Assembly: GCF_022952855.1 (NCBI RefSeq)
Contig: NZ_JALJDX010000220.1
Coordinates: 109,060 to 173,059, forward strand
Origin: Pseudomonas sp. RGM2987
Lineage (GTDB): Bacteria; Pseudomonadota; Gammaproteobacteria; Pseudomonadales; Pseudomonadaceae
DNA: 64,000 bases
Direction of reading: 5' to 3'
Part shown: in pieces, positions 34,643 to 42,089 of the stretch
Position numbering within the stretch: the stretch's first letter is position 1
Layout of the letters: each line of letters begins with the position of its first letter
The notes under the pieces: model-generated
What the model saw: the letters and a program-made list of their open reading frames with translations, nothing else
What the model was told of the DNA's origin: nothing
The model's database searches: none
Program-made: the position numbers and the translations under genes

Positions 34643-35323
34643 CTAGAAAAAGTCGCTCTGTATGAAGCCGAAATCCATCAGTTCTGCATCCCGGACCGGG
34701 TTGAAACCGTCCAGCTTGTTACGTGCCGTCAGCGGTTGCGGTGGGCTGCGCAGTGCGTTGGTCTTGTCATAACCGGGACCGACAATGGCAAAGACGATGC
34801 CGTTCCAGCCTTTGACGAAATCGTCATGGGCGTAGCGCTTGTGTCCCAGAACCGGGTCGGCGATGTACACAAATTGCTTGTCGGCGCGCTGCAACACCAC
34901 GAAGTGCTTGTAGCCGCGTATATCCATCAGGACCACTACCGGAATCGTCACCGCTTCGATTTTTTCGGGCGGTATCCGATAGCCTCGGGCGCGCATGCCG
35001 ATGGTTTCGACATAACGCTTCATGTCGAGCATGGAGAAGCCTTGGGTACGAACCAGGTCCTGATTGGCATTGACCAGCATGCCCTTGATGACGTGTTCTT
35101 CATCGACATCCAGCCAATAGGCCTGGCGCAGCACCGTGGCCAGCGCGGCGGCGCCGCAACTGAAATCGGTTTTCTGCTCGACAATGTCGCTGAACTTGCG
35201 CTCACGCAGGCTTTGTACCGGTTTGTAAACCAGCATGCCGCCAGGCAAGGCGGCGACGGGCATCTGCGCAGCTTCAGCAACGCAGGCCATGCACAGCAGC
35301 AGGGAAAGGGCAGTCGCACGCAT
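34643..35323 (-). CDS. fapD: Fap C39-family protease FapD
   Basis: A 226-residue periplasmic protein with signal peptide about residues 1-19. The C39 peptidase-like catalytic triad is visible: Cys56 (TDFSCGAAALATVL), His139 (GYKHFVVL) and Asp155 (YIADPVLG). FapD is thought to process or guide Fap subunits before export. The start at 35323 (MRATALSLLL) follows the fapC-fapD terminator; a longer in-frame start would lie within that hairpin. It is the first gene of the less-expressed half of the operon. Confidence 0.94.
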   Translation of the reverse strand: MRATALSLLLCMACVAEAAQMPVAALPGGMLVYKPVQSLRERKFSDIVEQKTDFSCGAAALATVLRQAYWLDVDEEHVIKGMLVNANQDLVRTQGFSMLDMKRYVETIGMRARGYRIPPEKIEAVTIPVVVLMDIRGYKHFVVLQRADKQFVYIADPVLGHKRYAHDDFVKGWNGIVFAIVGPGYDKTNALRSPPQPLTARNKLDGFNPVRDAELMDFGFIQSDFF

Positions 35324-35350
35324 GACTGATACGCCTTTTGAGAGTCCTGG

Positions 35351-35376
35351 AAAAGAAGCCCCGTTTCCGGGGCTTC
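35351..35376 (-). terminator. Intrinsic terminator between fapC and fapD
   Basis: On the minus strand GAAGCCCCG-GAAA-CGGGGCTTC-TTTT: a 9-bp perfect stem with a GNRA tetraloop and a short U-run. It begins 13 bases after the fapC stop. It should end most transcripts after fapABC and let only a fraction reach fapDEF. Confidence 0.88.
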
Positions 35377-35389
35377 GTTTCATGCGCGC

Positions 35390-36364
35390 TTACATGCAGG
35401 ATTTGCAGCCAGCAGCAATAGACAGCGAGTTGCTCTGCTGGTTACCCACGCCAGCCGAGACGTTGGCGCCGCCGTTGCCGGAGAAGCCGTTCATCGAGTT
35501 GCTCATGGTGGCGTTGTTGATCACAGGGTTTTTCCAGCCATCGCGGGTCAGCACTTGCTGAGTGTTGCTGCCGGCCAGTTCGAAAGTCCCCACCGCGGTG
35601 AACTTGAACTTGTCGTCATCGTGACCACCACCGTAGCCGCCTTTGTTGTCCCAGCCGCCATGGTTGTCGCTTTCGGCAGTGCCTTCGCCTTTGGCCTTGA
35701 ACGTGCCGTTGGCTTTGTAGGTGCTGGTGAGGGTGTCGGTTTTGTAGGTCCGCACGCCTTTGTTGTCGACTTCCAGGCCGGTGGAGGTCTGGTCGGCCGC
35801 AGCAGCGGCTGTTGCAACACGGCCTCCGGATACGGCGATGGCCAGGTTGTTTTTCTGTTGGTTGAAGTTGCCGGCGGTCACGTTGATGCCGATGTTGCCG
35901 GAGCCGTTGTTGCCCGCATTGGTGAGCGAGGCATTGTTTTGGGTCGAGTTGTTTTTGACGTAGTTGTTGGTATTGACTTGAGTTGCGCTGGACATGGCGA
36001 CAGCCGAGCCGAAGATGAAGCTCTCATCAGCGGTGGCCAGGGCTGCGGCGTTGTCTTGTTGGTTGCCGTCGCCGCCAGCAACGTTGGCGCCCATGTTGCC
36101 GTTGCTGCCATTGAGCGAGTCTTTGGCTTCTGCGGTGTTTTTGGTGGCCTGGTTGGTGACCACGTTGCCGTCGCTGTTCTGCTCATCCATTACCGAGGCC
36201 GCAGCACCGGCGGTGATGGACAGTTGTTCCTGCCACGTTGGGCCTTTTGGACCATGGTTGCCATGGCCGTGCCCGTTGTTATCGTTTCCTCCGGCCTGTG
36301 CAGCCATTGCCATGACAGCGGCGAGAGCGAAAACCAATGGTTTGAGCGCCATTGTAGGTTTCAT
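35390..36364 (-). CDS. fapC: Major functional amyloid subunit FapC
   Basis: A 324-residue fibre subunit. Signal peptide about residues 1-24. Three imperfect amyloid repeats with the core GxNxxAGxxNQQxNxLxIA are at about 78-110, 143-177 and 284-318. The R1-R2 linker is about 32 residues; the R2-R3 linker is long (about 106) and rich in Gly, Asp and Thr. The conserved C-terminal CxxC is CKSC at 320-323. Near the N terminus is a His/Gly run (NGHGHGNHGP). AAGGAG precedes the ATG. Forms extracellular amyloid for biofilm. Confidence 0.95.
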   Translation of the reverse strand: MKPTMALKPLVFALAAVMAMAAQAGGNDNNGHGHGNHGPKGPTWQEQLSITAGAAASVMDEQNSDGNVVTNQATKNTAEAKDSLNGSNGNMGANVAGGDGNQQDNAAALATADESFIFGSAVAMSSATQVNTNNYVKNNSTQNNASLTNAGNNGSGNIGINVTAGNFNQQKNNLAIAVSGGRVATAAAAADQTSTGLEVDNKGVRTYKTDTLTSTYKANGTFKAKGEGTAESDNHGGWDNKGGYGGGHDDDKFKFTAVGTFELAGSNTQQVLTRDGWKNPVINNATMSNSMNGFSGNGGANVSAGVGNQQSNSLSIAAGCKSCM

Positions 36365-36426
36365 GGTGTTTCTCCTTGCTTGTCGTTGGTTAAGTGTCAG
36401 TACTTTCTAATGCGCACTGCGCCGGA

Positions 36427-37005
36427 TCAGTCAGCGACCCGGATGCTCAGGGTGTTAGCCATGCGGTTCCCCACCCCGGCACTCTGGTTCACCTGGATAA
36501 CCCCTCGGCTGCCGGTGAAGGCCTGGTCGCTGGTGACGACCTGGCGGCTGCCGGTTGGGGCGCCAGTTGCTCCTGAGTTCGGTAGCAACGCCACGTTCTG
36601 TTGAGAAAGGGCGCTGTCGTCAATGCTCTGCGGATGGGCACTGATGCCCACTCGCATGACATTGGCCATCTGGTTGTTGGCCCCGGCGGACTGGTTGACG
36701 CCCAGCACCCCGTTGCCATTGGTGAAAGAGTTGCCGCCGATGCGGGCGGTGGCGTTCATGGAAGGGTCGGCCGGCGTGTCGAGGCGTTGCTGCACGCTGG
36801 TGGTGGCCTGTGCGCCGGTGCCGATCGCGATCGCCCGGGCGTTGGTCTGTTGGGTCTGGTCGCCGGCCGCCTGGTTGACGTTGAAGTTGCCGCTGTAATG
36901 GCCGCCGGAATCCTGCAGGTTGGCGTTGTTGACCCGCGCCACGCCCGGATCGGCAAGGGCGATGGAAGAGCCGAGCAGGGCAAGCAGGAACAGGACTGGC
37001 TTCAT
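36427..37005 (-). CDS. fapB: Amyloid nucleator/minor subunit FapB
   Basis: A 192-residue protein with signal peptide about residues 1-18. Three repeats parallel those of FapC: GNFNVNQAAGDQTQQTN, GVLGVNQSAGANNQMAN and GVIQVNQSAGVGNRMAN. FapB is thought to seed FapC polymerisation. It has no cysteines. GGGAGG precedes the ATG. It begins one base before the end of the fapA-fapB gap, so translation is coupled. Confidence 0.95.
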   Translation of the reverse strand: MKPVLFLLALLGSSIALADPGVARVNNANLQDSGGHYSGNFNVNQAAGDQTQQTNARAIAIGTGAQATTSVQQRLDTPADPSMNATARIGGNSFTNGNGVLGVNQSAGANNQMANVMRVGISAHPQSIDDSALSQQNVALLPNSGATGAPTGSRQVVTSDQAFTGSRGVIQVNQSAGVGNRMANTLSIRVAD

Positions 37006-37006
37006 G

Positions 37007-37459
37007 TCACTGGCCTCCCGCCAGCCGGCCCAGGGGCGCCAGGCCGGAACTCAGCGAGCGGTTGATGGTGCCGGAGATCGCGCCGCCGCTGCCGCCCCCG
37101 TGACCGGCGCCCATGCCGGGCATGCCGTTGGGGTTGGTGACCACGTTCAAACCCTGCACGCCGGTATTGGTATTGCTGCTCATGGAATTGCGGATCGAAG
37201 AGCCGCTGGCAACACTGGCGAATTCGCCATCGCTCAGCTCGGTGCTGGTGGTCGCCTGGTTGATTCGCGCCGATGGATTGGCATTGACGGTGGTCGGGTA
37301 GGGGTCTTTGCCACCGTTACGACCGATGGCGATGGGTTGGACATCCCGGCTTAATACAATCACGCCGTTGCCCTCGGCCTGTACCGGCAAGCTGAACGAG
37401 ACGCCAGCGGCGCAGCCGATCAGCAGCAGGCAGGTCACGCCTGTATCGAAAATCCCCAT
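37007..37459 (-). CDS. fapA: Fap operon first gene, FapA
   Basis: A 150-residue exported protein with a hydrophobic leader (about residues 6-28, cut near PVQAEG) and a Ser/Asn/Gly-rich mature part (TNTGVQGLNVVTNPNGMPGM). FapA is a low-abundance factor that affects fibre composition, and may chaperone FapB and FapC in the periplasm. AAGGAAT precedes the ATG. It lies about 44 nt downstream of the predicted start of a sigma-54 transcript. Confidence 0.92.
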   Translation of the reverse strand: MGIFDTGVTCLLLIGCAAGVSFSLPVQAEGNGVIVLSRDVQPIAIGRNGGKDPYPTTVNANPSARINQATTSTELSDGEFASVASGSSIRNSMSSNTNTGVQGLNVVTNPNGMPGMGAGHGGGSGGAISGTINRSLSSGLAPLGRLAGGQ

Positions 37460-37512
37460 GGCATCTATTCCTTCTTTTACCGCTGGCCCTAGTCAGCGTC
37501 GCGAAGGTGTAG

Positions 37513-37528
37513 AGCAGGTGCCGTGCCG
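37513..37528 (-). promoter_or_regulatory. Sigma-54 promoter of the fap operon
   Basis: On the minus strand CGGCACGGCACCTGCT matches TGGCAC-N5-TTGCW with invariant GG at -24 and GC at -12 at the right spacing (two mismatches elsewhere). Transcription would start near 37502, about 44 nt before fapA. Confidence 0.82.
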
Positions 37529-37590
37529 CTTTAATAAATCCTTTTAGATTCATGGGGTTGTATTTAGGTAGGTGGCCTTGCACGGGGAAT

Positions 37591-37763
37591 CTGTTTCATC
37601 GCTGAGACAAGGCGCTCGATGGCAAGCGAGACGGCTGCGGTCGAGGGCTCTGGATCCATGCTTTGGGAGGGTGTTTCAGCTGCCTTACAGTCTTGCTGAC
37701 AATCGGTTGAAGCCGCTTTGGATCCGGGGTCTGCGCCTAAAGGCTGTTTCAGGCATGAAACAG
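37591..37763. promoter_or_regulatory. Three enhancer-like inverted repeats upstream of fap
   Basis: Site 1 (37744-37763) is perfect: CTGTTTCA-N4-TGAAACAG. Site 2 (37591-37610) is CTGTTTCA-N4-TGAGACAA. Site 3 (37671-37690) keeps one arm, GTGTTTCA-N4-CCTTACAG. They lie roughly 97, 177 and 250 bp upstream of the predicted sigma-54 start, the usual enhancer distance. They are the likely binding sites of the neighbouring enhancer-binding protein. The 340-bp gap holds nothing else. Confidence 0.75.
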
Positions 37764-37800
37764 ATGCCCGGGATTCGGGAGATGAAGTTCCGCGTCGGGG

Positions 37801-38325
37801 TCAGGTATCCAACAGTTGGGAAACAGCGACAAACACCCGGTCCCGGCGTTGCGTCCAGTTACCTTCGATGACCTCGTAGGGCTGCCCGTGATGGGCCAGC
37901 CAAGCCTCGATGGCGTCGAAAAACACTTTGCGTTGCGCCAGGTCCGGTTGGCAGCGCAAACCATCGCCCGTCCACTCCACTTGCTCGGGGCTCAGCAGCA
38001 GATGCAAGTCGTAATGGCGCGACAACAAGGCCGGTTCGAGCCAGCTCGGGCAGTCGCCGAACAGGGTCTGGCTCCAGAGGATGTTGCTCAGCAGGTGAGT
38101 GTCGAGGATCAGCAGGCCCGGCCGGCGGGCACGGGCCGTGTCTTCCCAGGCCAGTTGCCCGGTTGCGATGTCGGTGATGTCAGCCAGGCAGGTATCGCGC
38201 AGGTTCTGTTCCATGAAATGGCGAACGTATTCATCGACCCGCAAACCACCAAAGTGCGCCTGCAACTGCGCTGCCAGCCAACTCTTGCCGCTGGATTCGG
38301 GGCCGGTCAATACCAGCACTTTCAT
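37801..38325 (-). CDS. NadR-type nicotinamide-riboside kinase / AAA ATPase
   Basis: A 174-residue P-loop kinase matching the C-terminal kinase half of NadR. Walker A is TGPESSGKS (residues 7-15), followed by VDEYVRHFMEQN and a Walker-B-like LLILDTHLL. It should phosphorylate nicotinamide riboside to NMN. The ATG at 38325 overlaps the stop of a pnuC remnant (ATGA). Normally it would be paired with a working PnuC importer, which is broken here. Confidence 0.86.
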   Translation of the reverse strand: MKVLVLTGPESSGKSWLAAQLQAHFGGLRVDEYVRHFMEQNLRDTCLADITDIATGQLAWEDTARARRPGLLILDTHLLSNILWSQTLFGDCPSWLEPALLSRHYDLHLLLSPEQVEWTGDGLRCQPDLAQRKVFFDAIEAWLAHHGQPYEVIEGNWTQRRDRVFVAVSQLLDT

Positions 38326-38447
38326 GAGCCCAGGGCCGGATCGAGGCGCCATACCAGCCCGATCGGCCAGCCCCAGGGGTTCTGCTTGACGGTCAACCAG
38401 ACAGCGATCACGCCGAGGGCTGCGGCAAACAGTTCAAGCCCGGACAT
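38322..38447 (-). pseudogene. pnuC: Internally deleted pnuC (nicotinamide riboside transporter) remnant
   Basis: A 41-codon frame. Residues 1-32 (MSGLELFAAALGVIAVWLTV, then KQNPWGWPIGLV) match the N terminus of PnuC, and the last nine (WRLDPALGS) look like a PnuC C terminus. A full PnuC has about 180-190 residues with seven helices, so about 140 residues are missing in frame. Start and stop signals and the overlap with the kinase gene are kept. Confidence 0.74.
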
Positions 38448-38582
38448 GGTGGTTCCTTGGGAAGTGGGAGAGGGCGGCGATTGTAAACGGGTTGGCGGGG
38501 GCAGCTCCAACTTCAATGTTCGGATGTGCTGCTGAAGCATACCAACCCTCTGTGGGAGTCAGCGCCGACAGAGAGGCATCAC

Positions 38583-40217
38583 TCAAACCCGAAACTGCTT
38601 GAGCAACCCATTCAACTGTTCGCTCAGCGCCTTGAGACGAGTGCTCGCCAGGCTCGATTGCTCGGCCGCCAGGGCCGTGCTGTGGGACAGGCCGGCGGCC
38701 TGGGTGACGTTCTGGTTGATGTCTTCCACCACGTGGGCCTGTTGCAGGGTGGCGCTGGCAATGGACGCGTTCAGGCTGTTGAGGTTGCGCAGGGCCTGGC
38801 CGATGGCGTTGAGGCTGGCGCCTGCCAGGCCGGCCTGCTCGATGGTCAGTTGCGAAGCACGGCTGCTGTCGCTGATGACTTTCACCGCGGCTTCGGAATG
38901 GTTTTGCAGGCGTTCGATCATCGCCTGGATTTCAGCGGTGGACTTCTGGGTGCGCTGGGCCAGCAGCCGTACTTCATCGGCCACCACCGCAAAGCCACGG
39001 CCCTGTTCCCCGGCACGGGCCGCTTCGATCGCGGCGTTCAGGGCCAGCAGGTTGGTCTGCTCGGCAATCGAGCGGATCACCTCCAGGACGCTGCCGATCT
39101 GCGTGCTTTCGCTCGCCAGGGTGCGGATCACTTCCACTGCCTGGTCGATGGTCTGGGAGAGTCGGTCGATCTGCTGCAAGCTGCCATCGATGTTGACCTG
39201 GCCCTGTTGGGCCTGGGATTCGGCGTCGCGCATTTCGCTGGCGGCGTGCTCGGCGTTCTTCGCTACATCCTGTACGCCATAGGTCACTTCGTTGATGGCC
39301 GTAGCGACCAGTTCCATCTGTTGCGACTGCTGCTGGCTGCGTTCCTGGGCCTGGGTGGCGTCGTTGCCCAATTCGTTGGAGGACTGCCCCAGCGCACTGG
39401 CCGAGTCCTGCAACTGGCCGACCACCTGGCGCAGCTTGGCGGTGAAAGCGTTGAAGTGCCGCGCCAACTGGGTGACTTCGTCCTGGCCGTGGGTGTCGAG
39501 GGTGCGGGTCAGGTCGCTTTCGCCGCTGGCGATGTTGGCCATGGCGTTAACGGTCTCCTGCAATGGCCGCACGATACTGCGCACGATCAGCGTCAGCAGC
39601 AGGGCCATGACCAGGGTGATCGCCAGGCCAATCAGCGAAGCCTTGATCAATTGGGTCTGGAATTCAGCCTGCACGTCATCTATGTAGACCCCTGAGCCAA
39701 TGACCCAGCCCCATGGCTCAAACAATTTGACGTAGGAGGTCTTGCCCACCGGCGCCTCGGCGCCTGGCTTGGGCCAGAGGTAGTCCACCATCCCCGCGCC
39801 CTTGGACTTGGCAATGGCAACCATCTCGTTGAACAGCGCAAAACCGTTCGGGTCGCGGATCGCCGAGAGGTTCTGGCCTTCCAGTTTCGGGTTGGTCGGG
39901 TGCATGACCATGACGGGTGTCAGGTCGTTGATCCAGAAATAGTCGGTGTCGTTGTAGCGCAGGCCGCGCACGGCACTGAGCGCTTGTTTCTGCGCGGCAT
40001 CGCGGGTCAGGGTGCCGGCCGTTTCCAGGCCATGGTAGTAAGTCAGCACACCACTGGCGGTCTGCACCACATGCTGGGTTTTCTGCACTTTGGCCTGATA
40101 AAGGTCATTGTGGATCTGTTTGAGCATCAAGGCGCCCAGCGTGAACAACATCACGATGGCTACGACCAGGATGAGCCACAAGCGTCGGCTGATCGACACA
40201 CTGCGCAAGCTATTCAT
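38583..40217 (-). CDS. Methyl-accepting chemotaxis protein (sCache-HAMP-MCP)
   Basis: A 544-residue chemoreceptor. TM1 is about residues 11-31. The periplasmic single-Cache domain is about 35-190 (RYNDTDYFWINDLTPVMVMH, WGWVIGSGVYIDDVQ). TM2 is about 192-212, HAMP about 213-265, and the methyl-accepting domain runs to 544 with the hairpin tip RAGEQGRGFAVVADEVR. Related sCache_2 receptors bind small carboxylates (malate, pyruvate, propionate), but the ligand here is not known. Monocistronic. Confidence 0.94.
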   Translation of the reverse strand: MNSLRSVSISRRLWLILVVAIVMLFTLGALMLKQIHNDLYQAKVQKTQHVVQTASGVLTYYHGLETAGTLTRDAAQKQALSAVRGLRYNDTDYFWINDLTPVMVMHPTNPKLEGQNLSAIRDPNGFALFNEMVAIAKSKGAGMVDYLWPKPGAEAPVGKTSYVKLFEPWGWVIGSGVYIDDVQAEFQTQLIKASLIGLAITLVMALLLTLIVRSIVRPLQETVNAMANIASGESDLTRTLDTHGQDEVTQLARHFNAFTAKLRQVVGQLQDSASALGQSSNELGNDATQAQERSQQQSQQMELVATAINEVTYGVQDVAKNAEHAASEMRDAESQAQQGQVNIDGSLQQIDRLSQTIDQAVEVIRTLASESTQIGSVLEVIRSIAEQTNLLALNAAIEAARAGEQGRGFAVVADEVRLLAQRTQKSTAEIQAMIERLQNHSEAAVKVISDSSRASQLTIEQAGLAGASLNAIGQALRNLNSLNASIASATLQQAHVVEDINQNVTQAAGLSHSTALAAEQSSLASTRLKALSEQLNGLLKQFRV

Positions 40218-40301
40218 ACGCTATTACTCCGGTTTTTATTCTTGTCATCGACCGCCATGGGCGCTGTTGCATCCTGCTGGCGCGCCCGACCCACCTCAGG
40301 C

Positions 40302-40319
40302 ATAACGCGGCAGCGTTAT
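40302..40319. promoter_or_regulatory. Perfect inverted repeat ATAACGC-N4-GCGTTAT
   Basis: A 7-bp perfect inverted repeat with spacer GGCA between the divergent chemoreceptor (start 40217) and uppP (start 40490). It could be an operator or a small hairpin; no match to a known site is recognised. Confidence 0.6.
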
Positions 40320-40489
40320 CAGGGCTTGTCTGATAGGATTTCGGCCCCGCAGCGCAAAACCTGAGCGCAAGTTGATTGTTTCATTGGTTTTTTTAGACCC
40401 GTCACAGTTATCGTGCGGCCCGCTGCGTGCACTTGCAAAATACTTGAACATGACGAGACCTGCATAGAAAGCTCGTTTTTGGGGGATGA

Positions 40490-41320
40490 ATGGATTTGTG
40501 GACGGCCTTTCAGGCACTGATTCTTGGCGTGGTAGAGGGCTTGACGGAGTTTCTGCCGATTTCAAGCACAGGGCACCAGATCATCGTCGCCGACTTGCTT
40601 GGGTTCGGTGGCGAGCGCGCGATGGCATTCAATATCATCATTCAGTTGGGCGCCATTCTGGCGGTGATCTGGGAGTTTCGGCGCAAGATCTTTGACGTGG
40701 TACTGGGCTTGCCCACTCAACCCAGCGCCCGGCGCTTCACCGTCAATCTGTTGATCGCCTTCCTGCCTGCGGTGGTACTGGGCGTATTGCTGGCCGACTG
40801 GATTCACCATTACCTGTTCAACCCGATCACCGTGGCCGCGGCGCTGGTGATCGGTGGCTTCGTGATGCTCTGGGCGGAAAAACGCCAGCATCAGGTGCAC
40901 GCCGAAACGGTGGACGACATCACCTGGAAAGAAGCCCTGAAGGTCGGCCTGGCCCAGTGCCTGGCGATGATCCCCGGCACCTCCCGTTCCGGCTCGACGA
41001 TTATCGGCGGCTTGCTGTTCGGGCTGTCGCGCAAGACCGCGACCGAGTTTTCGTTCTTCCTGGCAATGCCGACCATGGTCGGCGCTGCGGTCTATTCCGG
41101 CTACAAGTACCGCGAGCTGTTCGTCCCGGCGGACTTCCCGGTATTCGCCATCGGCTTCGTCACCGCGTTCATTTTCGCGATGATCGCGGTCAAGGGCCTG
41201 TTGCGTTTCATCGCCAGTCACAGCTACGCAGTGTTTGCCTGGTACCGGATCGCTTTCGGCCTGCTGATCCTGGCGACCTGGCAATTTGGCTGGGTCGACT
41301 GGACCGCCGCCAAGCCATGA
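40490..41320 (+). CDS. uppP: Undecaprenyl-diphosphatase (BacA/UppP)
   Basis: A 276-residue inner-membrane enzyme that recycles undecaprenyl diphosphate to the monophosphate carrier for peptidoglycan and O-antigen. The two signature motifs are VVEGLTEFLPISSTGH (about residues 14-29) and PGTSRSGSTI (about 163-172). About eight membrane helices are present. Its stop overlaps the DUF1294 start by four bases. Confidence 0.96.
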   Translation: MDLWTAFQALILGVVEGLTEFLPISSTGHQIIVADLLGFGGERAMAFNIIIQLGAILAVIWEFRRKIFDVVLGLPTQPSARRFTVNLLIAFLPAVVLGVLLADWIHHYLFNPITVAAALVIGGFVMLWAEKRQHQVHAETVDDITWKEALKVGLAQCLAMIPGTSRSGSTIIGGLLFGLSRKTATEFSFFLAMPTMVGAAVYSGYKYRELFVPADFPVFAIGFVTAFIFAMIAVKGLLRFIASHSYAVFAWYRIAFGLLILATWQFGWVDWTAAKP

Positions 41321-41742
41321 ACGATTCAGGCCGGCGCAGAGGCACCGTGCGCAACACCGACGGCACTGTGCAGAACCCGCGGCTGAAGCTGATGGTGTTT
41401 GTGCTGTTGTGTGCCTTGCCACTGACCGGTTCGCTGTTGCTCGGTCTACGGGCAGTATCGTGGGTGCCGATGGTGGCTTATGGCATCGTCAGCGCGGTGG
41501 CGTTCCTGCTGTACTGGAATGACAAGCGTAAGGCCCGTGCCGACGCTTGGCGCACCCCGGAGAACGTCTTGCACGCGGTGGAGCTGGCGGGCGGCTGGCC
41601 TGGGGCACTGCTGGCCCAGCAAGTGTTTCGCCACAAGACCCGCAAGGTGTCGTTTCAGATGGTGTTCTGGTTCATTGTGCTGCTGCACCAAGTGTTCTGG
41701 ATCGACCAGTTGTTCCTCGGACGCCTGCTGGCCTTGTTCTAG
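41317..41742 (+). CDS. DUF1294 membrane protein
   Basis: A 141-residue protein with helices about residues 24-42, 46-65 and 115-135. The core is LYWNDKRKARADAWRTPE and GGWPGALLAQQVFRHKTRK, diagnostic of DUF1294, whose function is unknown. Homologues often carry an N-terminal cold-shock domain, which is absent here. The ATG at 41317 overlaps the uppP stop, so the pair is co-translated. Confidence 0.9.
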   Translation: MNDSGRRRGTVRNTDGTVQNPRLKLMVFVLLCALPLTGSLLLGLRAVSWVPMVAYGIVSAVAFLLYWNDKRKARADAWRTPENVLHAVELAGGWPGALLAQQVFRHKTRKVSFQMVFWFIVLLHQVFWIDQLFLGRLLALF

Positions 41743-42089
41743 ATCAGCAGGCCGACCTGCGTGCGCTTGGGCAATTTGCTCACCACCAGTTGGTGGGAGC
41801 GTTGCAGCAGGCCACGCAGCTCCTCGGCGCCCAGCGGATAGGGCACCTGCATGATGATCCATTGGGCCCGCGCCAGATAAGGCGCCGGATGAATGCCGGG
41901 ACGGTCGCAATGGCCGAGAAACAGATCCTTGTCGACCTTGAACGCCAGTGAGTCCCCGCGCAGGCCCTGAAGGGCAAACATCTTGTTGCCGGCGATGGAA
42001 AACACCCGCACGCCACCCCACTTGTAATCTTCCCGGGCCCCGGGCAAGGCCAGGCAAAACTGCGCGACCTGCTCTTCGCTCAAACTCAT
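41739..42089 (-). CDS. MmcQ/YjbR-family protein
   Basis: A 116-residue protein with the YjbR fold (CALPGAREDYKWGGVRVFSI, ending SKLPKRTQVGL). The family has a double-wing DNA-binding-like structure but no settled role. The start at 42089 (MSLSEEQVAQ) fits the domain. The stop overlaps the DUF1294 stop region on the other strand by four bases, and its start overlaps the stop of the LysR gene, so it is probably co-transcribed with lysR. Confidence 0.9.
   Translation of the reverse strand: MSLSEEQVAQFCLALPGAREDYKWGGVRVFSIAGNKMFALQGLRGDSLAFKVDKDLFLGHCDRPGIHPAPYLARAQWIIMQVPYPLGAEELRGLLQRSHQLVVSKLPKRTQVGLLI

Noticed and set aside
37591..37763. TyrR/PhhR-type boxes upstream of fap
   Set aside because: The arms (CTGTTTCA/TGAAACAG, N4) do not fit TGTAAA-N6-TTTACA, and an enhancer-binding protein for sigma-54 is encoded next to the operon.
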